NCBI RefSeq assembly: GCF_037392515.1
Contig: NC_090280.1
Coordinates: forward strand, 28,897,118 to 28,961,117
DNA from: Haliotis asinina
Taxonomy: Eukaryota; Mollusca; Gastropoda; Lepetellida; Haliotidae
Direction of reading: 5' to 3'
DNA length: 64,000 nucleotides
The notes beneath the pieces were generated by a model. It ran no database searches and was not told the origin of the DNA. It saw only the letters and a program-made list of their open reading frames with translations. The position numbers were made by a program, and so were the translations under genes. Every line of letters starts with the position of its first letter. Within the stretch, counting starts at the first letter, position 1. Positions 7,910 to 16,995 of this stretch are shown in pieces.

Positions 7910-8233
7910 ATGTCTGCGGAAAGTGTGATCGCATCTCTAGTTAAAAACATATTCAAATATGAACTGGCCTTATGGGGAAGCTTCAGATTTAAGATAATAT
8001 TGGACGTGGTATGGATTAAAGAGGGTTTTAAGTATACTCGTCCCTTCGAATGGGAGCGGGATATCGCGACTCAATACCATATAGAACGTTTTTCAAGTCT
8101 AAGTGAATACTATAACCAAGGCGAGTGCTGGATTGAAACAGCCACACTATATATTTTACCAGGTACGTGGGACGATTTGACAGAATTACTAGAATTGGAC
8201 CCGGCTGCCCGAGTTTGGCCTCTTCTGGATTGA
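7910..8233 (+). CDS. Polinton hypothetical protein
   Basis: A 107-residue protein with a hydrophobic/aromatic N-terminus (LVKNIFKYELALWGSFRFKI) and many Trp and Tyr residues. No domain recognised. It starts 25 bp after the Cys-rich gene, behind an AT-rich leader with TACGTATAGC, and ends 63 bp before the polymerase start. The uninterrupted frame and tight spacing favour a real gene. Confidence 0.5.
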   Translation: MSAESVIASLVKNIFKYELALWGSFRFKIILDVVWIKEGFKYTRPFEWERDIATQYHIERFSSLSEYYNQGECWIETATLYILPGTWDDLTELLELDPAARVWPLLD

Positions 8234-8296
8234 AATATTTTTTTAATAAGGTTACTGTGAACCAATTAGACATTAGTTCTCTTAGGTGTAAACACT

Positions 8297-11200
8297 ATGT
8301 CTACTGTACGCGAGCTGAAGAGGGTCGCAAAACAGAGAGGTGTCATCGGGTATTCTCGAATGCGGAAGTCAGCATTGTTGAGATTACTAGGTTTAGAAGC
8401 CCCTCCTACGGTAAAACAATTAAAAGCTCAAGCAAAACAGCTTGGACACACGGGTTATTCAAACCTGGGGAGAGCCGGGTTAACCGCATTGTTATCACAT
8501 GCCCCCGTAGCACGTCCCACTGTAAAACAATTGAAAGCCGAGGCACACGATTTGGGTTTAGGCGGGTATTCCCGTATGAGGAAACCACAGCTTTTAGAAT
8601 TATTACGACAGAATAGAGCTATTGACCTACAGTTCGTGCGCACTGAGCACGCCGTAGGCAATTATTTGAGAGGTTGGCGCATGCGCGTTGATAGAAACAT
8701 AGACATTACAGATATCAAGCCTCTGATAGCTGATAAGGTCAACCAGGAACTAAATAACCTAGGAAGTATCAAGTTTCAGATCACAGTGAAAATGTCGCTC
8801 GATAAGCAGGTTGGGAGTACCACTGAGTATGTTCAGCCTTACTTCCGAGGTAAACAAGAGGTCGTCACACATGCAGAGACCATTGACGCATCAATCGATA
8901 CCAGTTTTCAGCAGATACGAGAATACCTAGAACGCTACACACACTTGGGGTCTGGGTGGGCTGTAGATAAAATCGATAATGTCCATCTAGACATAGCTAA
9001 CTACGTGCCGTTCAGAGGCGGGTCATACCTAGCCTTGCCTCCCTACTATAGGAACAAACATGCCATAGTAAACGTTAAGAATAGAGGAAACGATTGCCTG
9101 AGGTTAGCTATCAGGTCAGCCTTATTTCCAGCTGACACTCATTCAGATAGGCTTTCTAGCTATCCCCAAGACGATGGGCTCAACTGGGATGGTATAGATG
9201 AACCCACCCCCATATCCCAGATCACTAAAGTAGAAAAACAGAATAATCTGGCTATAAATGTCTTTGGGCACGAAGGTAACACAACAATAGTACACAGGGT
9301 CAGCCCGGTGAAGGATTGCCAAGTTATCAATATATTCATGATCCAGCGAGGTGATAAGTATCACTACACGTGGATAAAACACTTTAGCAGGCTGTTGTAT
9401 GACCAATCGGCACACAGAGAAAAGACCCACTTCTGTGAACGATGCCTACATGGCTTCACCCGAGCTGATTTATTAGAATCCCACCGGGATGATTGTCAAG
9501 GTGTGGGGCAGACGGCCATACGAGTCGACATGCCTAAGGAAGGTGAAAATATCCTAAAATTCAGTAACCACAAGAACCAAATGTCTGTGCCTTATATCAT
9601 ATACGCCGACTTCGAAGCCTTAGTTGTGGGGGAATCCCCCACACCCCCTAGTGGTGAGAGCTTCACCCACAAGACACAAGAGCATAAAGCCTGTTCGTTT
9701 GGATACATTGTCGTCCGTTGTGACGGGGAAACGAAAGCTCCGGTAGTGTATAGGGGCCCTGACGCGGCTGAAAGGTTTCTAAAGTATTTGCAGGAGGAAG
9801 AAAAAATTATTAGGAATGCATTGTATAGAATCGCTCCCATGCGTATGACCCGAGTCGACAGGCTAGCTCACGCTAGTAGCACTAACTGTCACGTGTGCGA
9901 CTCACCACTTAACGGTGATTCGGTGAGAGATCACTGCCACATAACTGGTAAGTATAGAGGCGCCGCTCACAGCGCGTGCAACCTCAAGCTTAAAATCAAC
10001 CCTAGGACAATAAACATCCCCGTTGTCTTTCACAACTTGAGAGGGTACGACTCACACTTGATCATGCAGGCCATCGCGAAAATCGATGGTAATATAACGT
10101 GCATCCCCAACAATATGGAGAGATACATCTCCTTCAGCTTAAACGGACTTAGGTTCATTGACTCGTTTCAGTTCCTCCTATCATCACTCGACAGTCTGGT
10201 CAAGGCCAACAATACCTTCCCTATCACCGATCGATACACAGACGCCGAGACTAGACCCCTGCTTATGAGGAAGGGTGTGTACCCCTATGAGTACATGGAT
10301 AGTTGGTTCAAGTTCACCGAGACCAGACTACCCCCTATTGACTGCTTTTATAGCAAGCTGAATGAGACGTCCGTCTCACGAGATGATTACTCGCACGCGA
10401 CTAACGTATGGAATAAACTGGGTTGTAAGAACCTGGGTGATTGTCACGACCTGTACTTGAGGACAGATGTACTGCTGTTAGCCGACGTGTTTGAAACGTT
10501 TAGGCGGACGTGTTTAAAGCAGTATAAACTCGACCCCGCATGGTATTACACCAGCCCAGGTCTGTCGTGGGACGCCTTGCTTAAAAAGACCGGAGTTAAT
10601 TTGGAATTGCTAACAGATTACGACATGCACCTATTCATTGAGAAAGGCTTGCGAGGTGGGATTTCCATGGCATCCAAACGATACGCGAAAGCAAATAATC
10701 AATACGTGAAAGGTTACGATCCTAACAAACCAACCAATCACATTCTCTACCTCGACGCAAACAACCTGTACGGCTGGGCCATGAGTCAGTATCTACCTAC
10801 AGGGGGATTCGAATGGGTACCCCACGTTGATGTTATGGAGGTTGCACCAGATTCGAACAAAGGGTATATCCTCGAAGTTGACTTAGAGTATCCCAAGGAA
10901 TTACACACATCGCACAACAGCTATCCCCTTGCACCCGAACGTATGAGGGTTAACACAGACTGGATGTCTGAGTACCAACATAACTTGTCAGGTGGTCGTG
11001 TGACAGACGTTGAAAAACTCGTGCCTAACTTAATGAATAAGACCAAGTACATCGTTCACTATCGCAACCTACAGCTGTACCTGTCGTTGGGTATGAGGCT
11101 GACCAAAATACACAGGGTGCTCATGTTCGACCAGAGCCCATGGATGGAGCCCTACATCAGAATGAACACAGACCTACGACAAAAAGCCACCAGTGATTTT

Positions 11201-11992
11201 GAGAAAAATCTCTACAAGCTCATGAACAACTCGGTGTTTGGTAAGACTATGGAGAACCTGAGGAAACGCGTGACCGTGAAGCTGGTTAGATCTAGTGAGG
11301 AAGACAAGCTCAGGAAATTGATAGCCAGTCCGGCATTCAACCGTAATAAAATATTTACAGACAACCTGGTTGCCATACACATGAAGAAAAGCCACATAAA
11401 ATTCAACCGGCCTGTTTACGTGGGGATGAGCATCCTCGATTTATCCAAACACCTGATGTACGACTTTTACTACAACGAGCTCAAGAAACAGTACGGCGAC
11501 AGGTGTGAAGTACTGTACACTGACACGGATTCCCTGCTGATGGAGATTCGAACCGAGGACGTGTACGAGGACATGAAAAAACACCTCGATTTATACGACA
11601 CCAGCGACTACCCTAAGACCCATACCCTACACAGTACGGTAAATAAAAAGGTCCTAGGTAAGATGAAGGACGAGTGTGCTGGCACGCCCATAGCCGAGTA
11701 CATAGGTTTGAGACCTAAGATGTACTCCATACTGAAAGCCGACAATAGTGAGATCCGGAAGGCTAAGGGGGTTAAGAAGTATGTGGTGAAACAACACATC
11801 AAACACGCCAGATTCAAGGAAGCCCTGTTCAAGACCCGTACCTTTAGACATAAAATGAACACACTTAGAAGTGATGGGCATAAGATATACGGACTGACTA
11901 TAAACAAGACGTCCCTGTCGCCTATGGACACGAAACGTTGGATAGCTATTGATGGGATAAACACATACGCGTATGGACATGAAAAAATTTGA
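8297..11992 (+). CDS. POLB: Protein-primed family B DNA polymerase with N-terminal SAP-like repeats
   Basis: A 1,231-residue replicative polymerase of the element. Order: three SAP/Rho-N-like repeats (about 4-108; each of the form LKxxAKxxGxxGYSxxxKxxLLxLL), a Polinton N-terminal region with a CLRLAIRSALF...HYTWIKHFSRLL segment, a zinc finger CERC...H...C (about 377-395), exonuclease motif I YADFEAL (about 436), an HNH/endonuclease VII-like insert CHVC...DHCHITGKYRGAAHSACN (about 531-560), Exo II NLRGYDSHL, Exo III YLRTDVLLLAD, polymerase motif A LDANNLYGWAMSQYLP, motif B NNSVFGKTMEN, motif C YTDTDSL and a late PKMYS motif. The end overlaps the integrase start by 20 nt. A GC-rich palindrome (9,626) falls just after Exo I. 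Confidence 0.97.
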   Translation: MSTVRELKRVAKQRGVIGYSRMRKSALLRLLGLEAPPTVKQLKAQAKQLGHTGYSNLGRAGLTALLSHAPVARPTVKQLKAEAHDLGLGGYSRMRKPQLLELLRQNRAIDLQFVRTEHAVGNYLRGWRMRVDRNIDITDIKPLIADKVNQELNNLGSIKFQITVKMSLDKQVGSTTEYVQPYFRGKQEVVTHAETIDASIDTSFQQIREYLERYTHLGSGWAVDKIDNVHLDIANYVPFRGGSYLALPPYYRNKHAIVNVKNRGNDCLRLAIRSALFPADTHSDRLSSYPQDDGLNWDGIDEPTPISQITKVEKQNNLAINVFGHEGNTTIVHRVSPVKDCQVINIFMIQRGDKYHYTWIKHFSRLLYDQSAHREKTHFCERCLHGFTRADLLESHRDDCQGVGQTAIRVDMPKEGENILKFSNHKNQMSVPYIIYADFEALVVGESPTPPSGESFTHKTQEHKACSFGYIVVRCDGETKAPVVYRGPDAAERFLKYLQEEEKIIRNALYRIAPMRMTRVDRLAHASSTNCHVCDSPLNGDSVRDHCHITGKYRGAAHSACNLKLKINPRTINIPVVFHNLRGYDSHLIMQAIAKIDGNITCIPNNMERYISFSLNGLRFIDSFQFLLSSLDSLVKANNTFPITDRYTDAETRPLLMRKGVYPYEYMDSWFKFTETRLPPIDCFYSKLNETSVSRDDYSHATNVWNKLGCKNLGDCHDLYLRTDVLLLADVFETFRRTCLKQYKLDPAWYYTSPGLSWDALLKKTGVNLELLTDYDMHLFIEKGLRGGISMASKRYAKANNQYVKGYDPNKPTNHILYLDANNLYGWAMSQYLPTGGFEWVPHVDVMEVAPDSNKGYILEVDLEYPKELHTSHNSYPLAPERMRVNTDWMSEYQHNLSGGRVTDVEKLVPNLMNKTKYIVHYRNLQLYLSLGMRLTKIHRVLMFDQSPWMEPYIRMNTDLRQKATSDFEKNLYKLMNNSVFGKTMENLRKRVTVKLVRSSEEDKLRKLIASPAFNRNKIFTDNLVAIHMKKSHIKFNRPVYVGMSILDLSKHLMYDFYYNELKKQYGDRCEVLYTDTDSLLMEIRTEDVYEDMKKHLDLYDTSDYPKTHTLHSTVNKKVLGKMKDECAGTPIAEYIGLRPKMYSILKADNSEIRKAKGVKKYVVKQHIKHARFKEALFKTRTFRHKMNTLRSDGHKIYGLTINKTSLSPMDTKRWIAIDGINTYAYGHEKI

Positions 11993-12941
11993 GGCTATTT
12001 ACTACAGCCCGCGTGGGTACTGGAAAGGAGCTAACGCAGTAGATAAGCTAGCTAAACTAGCGCGAGTACCCACGGAGGAAGCCAAAGCGTGGCTTGAAAA
12101 ACAAGCCCTGTGGCAGATCTATTTACCGGCACCACGCTACGTGCCTAGAAGGAGGTTCGGTATTAACATACCTAATAGCATTCACCAGGCAGACCTACTG
12201 TTCCTACCCCACGATAAGAGGTACAAGTATGCCTTAACCGTAGTGGATGTAGCCAGTCGTTACAAGGAAGCCGAACCCTTGACCACGAAAGATTCGGCCC
12301 AGGTAGCCAGAGGATTTGAATGCATATACAAACGCAGCCCACTGACGTGGCCAACAGAGCTGCAAGTTGACCCCGGACGGGAGTTCATGGGTGCCGTGTC
12401 ACAACTGCTAGCCAAACACGATACAAAGGTCAGGCGTGGCACGGCCGGAGCCCATCGCAGCCAAGCCATAGTTGAGAGATTTAATAGGACTTTAGCTGAG
12501 CGCTTGTTCGGCTATCAGTATGCTAGGGAGATGGTCACCCCTGGAAAACGATCGACTGAATGGGTCACGAGGTTACCCAAGGTGGTGTCGGCAATCAACC
12601 ATGAAGTCACCCGTCTCACCGGTAAGAAACCGGCAGACGCTATCAAACTAAAATCAATAGTTGCAGAGTCGGCCGCTCCATTGCGTGGGAAGGAGAAACA
12701 GATACCAGATAGGGCCCTAGTGAGGTATCTATACCAGCCGGGGGAACACGAGGGTGATAGCCGTAAGCGAGCCACCGATCCTATATGGTCAGTCAAAACT
12801 TACAACATAGATAAAGTGGATATGAAAGCCGACGAACCTAACTTGTACTACTTGAGGGGTGGGCCGGGTAGGGGGTTTGTAAGAGAAGAATTATTAATCG
12901 TACCGTACGGCACAGTGTTACCTCCTACCAAGGCACAGTAA
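11973..12941 (+). CDS. INT: Polinton DDE integrase (retrovirus-type)
   Basis: A 322-residue integrase of the retroviral rve class, which joins the element's ends to host DNA. Catalytic triad in sequence context: first Asp in HQADLLFLPHDKRYKYALTV (about 73), second in ELQVDPGREFMG (about 134), Glu in HRSQAIVERFNRTLAERL (about 170). A short N-terminal helical region precedes the core. The C-terminal part ends with an SH3/chromo-like region (WSVKTYNIDKV...YYLRGGPGRGFVREELLIVP). Located at the right end of the element, as expected. Confidence 0.95.
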   Translation: MDMKKFEAIYYSPRGYWKGANAVDKLAKLARVPTEEAKAWLEKQALWQIYLPAPRYVPRRRFGINIPNSIHQADLLFLPHDKRYKYALTVVDVASRYKEAEPLTTKDSAQVARGFECIYKRSPLTWPTELQVDPGREFMGAVSQLLAKHDTKVRRGTAGAHRSQAIVERFNRTLAERLFGYQYAREMVTPGKRSTEWVTRLPKVVSAINHEVTRLTGKKPADAIKLKSIVAESAAPLRGKEKQIPDRALVRYLYQPGEHEGDSRKRATDPIWSVKTYNIDKVDMKADEPNLYYLRGGPGRGFVREELLIVPYGTVLPPTKAQ

Positions 12942-13373
12942 TTACCGCCAACTTTTTTGTAGTAGGGGTAATAGTAGCAAGAGCTAAGGGGCCCACCAAC
13001 GTCTTATTTAGTAAATAAGGTGTTGTAGAGACATTTCTTGAAAGTGGTCCAGAACCCCCATTCCCTATACTACTTGGGTTGCTTAAGACCAATTCTTACC
13101 CGGATCTTCACAGATATATAGTCTTTGAAATGACTGAAGTAATATTGTCTCGCATGCACTGTTAAGTACAGTTATTGCATGATAAGATGTATAGAAATCC
13201 CTGAAGCGTGTTGTTTATAAGACGAAAAACAATTTCGTCAAAACGCATCCACATTCAAATCTTGAGACCATTGGACGTGTGCTTCGTCACAATATCAGCA
13301 CCATCACGACCATATCACAAACATCATCATCATCATCCTCATCATTTCCGTTGTTACTATCATCATTACGCAC
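12942..13373. other. Polinton right terminal region passing into host intron
   Basis: No gene. After the integrase there is a perfect odd palindrome CTTATTTAGTAAATAAG (13,003-13,019), then unassigned sequence that must contain the right terminal repeat of the Polinton. From about 13,290 there is an (ATC)n-rich host intron tract leading to the splice donor of GH3 copy A exon 2. I cannot place the exact junction. Confidence 0.6.
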
Positions 13374-14908
13374 CGGCCCTCTGCCCCAGCGAGGGTCTCT
13401 GTAGAGATCCATGTTGGGATTCCAGCAGCTGAGAGCCTGGTGGATGCCCATGGACCCTATCTTCACGAAGTGGTTGTAGTAGGCTCGAACCTCTGTACTG
13501 CTAGCCTCCGCCACTCGGTAGATCAGGTCCTTGCTGGAGGGTTGGGACAGAAATGCAGAAATGTGACGGACATCTGATGAAAATTCTACAGCAAAATGTC
13601 ACCGATGTATCTCATCAATCTTTACGACAAAACAAAGAATCATGTTGTTATTATAGTCTGCAGTGAAAACGTACCCATGAATTTCACTTTAAACAAAAAC
13701 GTAAAGTATATAAAGTGAAATTAAGATTGAAAATCCTCATAAACTTACCTTGTCGATTGAAAATGTGAGTCTCAGATTTTTATTCTACTTAGGATAAAAG
13801 ATGTTCAACTAATTGGCTTGTATTACAAGGGTGTAATCGCAGTAGTTGGAACAGCAAAACAAATGCACGTGCCGCACGTGATGAGCGTTAACCAGCTCTG
13901 CTTGTTTTCGGTGTCTCATTTAAAGTACATACACCTTGTAATATAAACAAATGAAGTGATTGGAAACTATGACCTTTTATCCTAATTTGAATTAAATTCT
14001 GAAATGGGAGTGTTCAATTGGCAAGGTAAATTTGTGAGGATTCTTAATCTTAACTTCACTTTATTCGATTTACCATTTTGCTTGAAGTGAAATTCCAAAT
14101 TCCGTACCATATGTTTTCACTGCGACAGACCTTATTGTTAACCCTAATCGCACAACGACATTGCTCAGACATTGCTCCAATAATGCTACTCTCACGGCCC
14201 GGTAAAATTCGGGTTTGTAAGGGTCTTTAGCAACTCGTGGTTATCGTGAGAGGCAACCAACATGATCGGGTGGTAAGGCTAGCTGACTGATTTCACGTGT
14301 AATTTCCCAATTGCGTTCATCGATGCTCATTATGTTGATCAATGGATTGCCTGGTCCAGACTCGATTATTGACAGACAGCCGCCTTATAGCTGGAATATT
14401 GCTGACTGCGGCGTTAAACAACCAGATAATCGACCTTATATCCTTGTGGTTAAAGTGTTCGCTCGTCACGACAACAGCACGAGTTCAGTTTCTCACAATT
14501 ACACTGAATCGACGCTTCAGTACTACACAACACATGTACAACACAAACGTTCGTACATTAAACACTAAAACCAATCTGACAATACATGATTATCAACAGG
14601 TAGAATACAGAAACTCACTCAAACGACGCTCCAATGCCAATTGCCTGGGGGAAAGCCGTAGCGTTCTGACCAACATCACCCCGGCCACAGTTTGTCCACC
14701 AAGAGTATTCCCCAATACCTAATCTACTGATAGGTGGGGTAGCTCCCTGACCACTGGCCAGCTGAGCCTGAATCTCCTGGATGGTCAGTCTCCCCACCAC
14801 ATCCTCGACACGCACCTGCCAGGGTAGAGAGGCGTTACGGAAGGGGATGTCTGATGACGTAATACATATCAGAGATGACAGAAGGATTACAGAGGCGAAA
14901 CGTTCCAT
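13374..14908 (-). CDS. GH3 glycosidase copy A, exons 1-2 only
   Basis: Exon 1 is 14,619-14,908 and exon 2 is 13,374-13,533. Exon 1 encodes a signal peptide (MERFASVILLSSLICITSS) and the N-terminal GH3 segment ending ATAFPQAIGIGASF. Exon 2 encodes KDLIYRVAEASSTEVRAYYN to DPRWGRGP. Donors are GTGAGT and GTGCGT. Phases (2, then 0) equal those of copies B and C. Exon 2 is more diverged from B and C than those are from each other. Exons 3-12 are not in the window; the Polinton starts within about 430 bp beyond exon 2. So the gene is either interrupted by an intronic Polinton or truncated. Start choice at 14,908 is based on the signal peptide; an in-frame ATG at 14,944 is possible. Confidence 0.85.
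13662..14122. mobile_element. Fold-back (MITE-like) element in intron 1 of GH3 copy A
   Basis: Two long inverted arms meet near 13,880-13,910. The outer ends are GCAGTGAAAAC (from 13,660) and GTTTTCACTGC (to about 14,123). Matching inner blocks include AAGTGAAATTAAGATTGA against its complement near 14,040-14,065, and AGGATAAAAG against CTTTTATCCT. Arms are about 180 bp and moderately diverged. No transposase. CAGTG-type ends would suit a hAT-like non-autonomous element, but I found no clear target duplication. Confidence 0.65.
14217..14435 (+). repeat. ~200-nt interspersed gastropod repeat, copy 1
   Basis: Contains CTGGTCCAGACTCGATTATT followed by CAGCCGCCTTATAGCTGGAA and GACTGCGGCGTTAAACAAC. 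The same family appears at 19,040-19,230, 19,321-19,545, 31,984-32,070, 42,535-42,722, 44,635-44,785, 59,545-59,690 (plus) and 45,735-45,893, 52,515-52,685 (minus). I recognise it as very common in abalone sequence. Confidence 0.75.
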
Positions 14909-15514
14909 CGTGAATGTGAATAGCCGTTCCTGGAAGTGTGTCAACGGACGATTTAATCACGTGATATCTCAAGGCAGTTATGAAAAGTCTGGGAATGTAT
15001 CATCTGGCTCGCGTCCAAGATAAGATTGAAATAATATTCATGTAACGTTTCCTTATTTCAAGAACCGAATTTCCATCTCATCGCACATGGAAATTGTTCA
15101 AATTTGCCACACGTCATTGTGGTTCATCATGGAACTCATGAAACACTTGATTGGGAAGGTGAGGGTCACCAGTTCTCAATAGCACCCATACCAGTGTTGA
15201 ACAATCTGGAACGGTAGCACCATGGACCAAATCACTTCTGTGGCTTGCTGCATGTTCACCCACACTTACTGCAGTGATGGTCAACTGTTGGAGGTTCTGT
15301 GGCTGCTGCTGACGAGATAGCAGACGTTGTCCAAGAGCATTAAATAACTATTCGATGGGAGTATCACTGGAGGCCTTAATAGCCATGGTAGTACTGGGGT
15401 GTTTTGGTTCTTCTAAAGAACAGTCTTGCCGTGGGAGCTTTCGTTTTAAATAAGGCTTGGTGTGTAATGGAAATTTCATCTGTGTAACGCTGGACCGTTA
15501 AATTGCAGTGTATC

Positions 15515-15679
15515 AAGTGAGTAAATGAGTGGGTTTGGCTTGAAGGTGCTATTACCAATATTCCAGCAATATCATGTTACGGGACACCAGACATGGGTTT
15601 CCCATAATGTCCAATGTGGTGAGTCGAACCCCGGTCGTGACGAGGTAACGTTTTAACCACTAGGCTACCCTACCGCCCA
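15515..15679 (-). mobile_element. tRNA-derived SINE
   Basis: On the minus strand it reads as a tRNA-like head with box A (TAGCCTAGTGGTTAAAACGT) and box B (GGGGTTCGACTC), then a tail running to GCAATATCCA-like and CACT-rich sequence. Family members in this window: 18,520-18,643, 27,308-27,448, 58,848-59,004 and 60,411-60,567 (minus); 40,281-40,425, 46,759-46,923 and 60,694-60,980 (plus); partial copies near 41,092, 56,422, 59,335, 61,949 and 62,226. Confidence 0.8.
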
Positions 15680-16299
15680 GGTCTGTTTTCCACATGCAGT
15701 AGGCATGTTGTGTTTAGGCGTTTCAATCGATTATAGTGCTGGTGTATGTCAACACCCTTTTTCCTCTGTTTTTGACAAGGTTTCATTTCATTCAAGGAAT
15801 GCTGAATCAGTTGCTTCACTGCATGTTCTAACATGTCGTTTAAAGTGCTCATTATGCACACAAAAGTAAGCATTTACCGTAAAGTATATATGACCTCACC
15901 AAGTCCATATACGACTATCACATTTTAGGATGTTCCCATACTTTGGGTTGTATTTGTTTGTAGTATACTACTTACATAAACATAGAACGCCATTGATCAG
16001 AGAACATAAGCTGGGGACATTGCGTGTGTGAGTGAGTACATATCAGAAAGAAATGAGAAGCTGTGGGCACATTTGGTGCTGAGAGCATCACAATCAGTGT
16101 TCAAATAGTCCTAACCCTTCGCGTACCGTAGATCTTACAAACAGCGTTCGTGGTACATGAGTAGTGTTGTATCATATACGTAGACACAAGTTGACTTTAT
16201 CTGTAATAATTTTTAAATCTGAAGATCTCTAAAGTCCACTTGTGTGTATTTTTCATCAGAATGGCAATGGAATTATCTAAAATAATACTGAATCAGTCA

Positions 16300-16600
16300 G
16301 TCAAATGTCGGCAATCTCTTCTATACTTAACATCGACAAAATTTCAATGGACGTGTGAAAAATCAAATTGTCCCTCGATGCATGTGCACTCGTCCGTGTA
16401 AGCAATTTCCTTAACTGGCTCCTCAGCCTTTCTTTCCTAAGTGTGATACGCTGTTCCCTGTTTGCAGTCCTTTGAAACACAAAGGGCAATTGGTGGACTA
16501 ACCGCTGTGGTTAGTGATATTACCCTTGCGTATATCCGTGATCTGTCGTTTTCTAACGAGATGCAATTTCACCATTAGCACTGGGGATCGACCTGATAGT
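16300..16600 (-). repeat. Dispersed ~270-bp segment, copy 1
   Basis: Shares order and wording with 25,735-26,030, e.g. AAAGGGCAATTGGTG, GTGATATTACCCT and GTGTGA(T/C)ACGC. On the minus strand both read as related peptides (PFVFQRTANREQRITL and PFLFKKTVNMEVRVTL). Either a low-copy interspersed repeat or an old duplicated piece accompanying the GH3 duplication. Confidence 0.55.
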
Positions 16601-16995
16601 GGCATCCAGCGTCTTGTTACATTCGCTCGTCAAGACCGTTAAATCTACGGCACTGTACAGCTGGGCCGGTTCCTAATGGCATGGAACGTAATGACAGGAC
16701 CGCACGGACACGGATTGAACCTTGAACAGTTTTCGGTTACGACAGATGAACAAGTCTGGATAATGTTATGTACGTTCACAACAGCCAATTACGAATTACC
16801 GGTTGAAACCGGCAGGTGGATTTTTATACCATTAACATGTTTCCCAGTTCCTTGATTGAGCTATATCGAAGGCGGATTTAAGTTGTAGGTGCTCGCCCTT
16901 GGAACTACAGGAAACAATTGATCTGTAAATATCGTTCGCATCAACGTCATCATGTATAACAAGAAACAAGAAAAATAGTCATTGTCGTAAAACGT

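Larger units (their letters stand above)
1..13100 (+). mobile_element. Polinton/Maverick virus-like element, right-hand part
   Basis: Identified by the combined presence of a protein-primed DNA polymerase B, a retrovirus-type DDE integrase, an A32-like packaging ATPase and a double-jelly-roll capsid protein, the defining Polinton set. The left end is beyond base 1. The right edge lies between the integrase stop (12,941) and host intron sequence near 13,290; I could not fix a terminal inverted repeat or target duplication. A capsid-maturation cysteine protease is not seen in the visible part. Frames are long and open, so the copy looks recent and nearly whole where visible (zero to one apparent breaks). 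It lies beside exon 2 of a GH3 host gene, in the position of that gene's intron 2. Confidence 0.95.
14909..16995. other. Intergenic region between GH3 copies A and B
   Basis: No supported gene. Contains a SINE (15,515-15,679, minus) and a ~270-bp segment (16,300-16,600) that is repeated at 25,735-26,030. The remainder is unassigned. Confidence 0.5.

Noticed and set aside
8406-11980. Minus-strand and alternative-frame open stretches under the polymerase gene
   Set aside because: Shadows of a well-supported coding frame; no domain signal.
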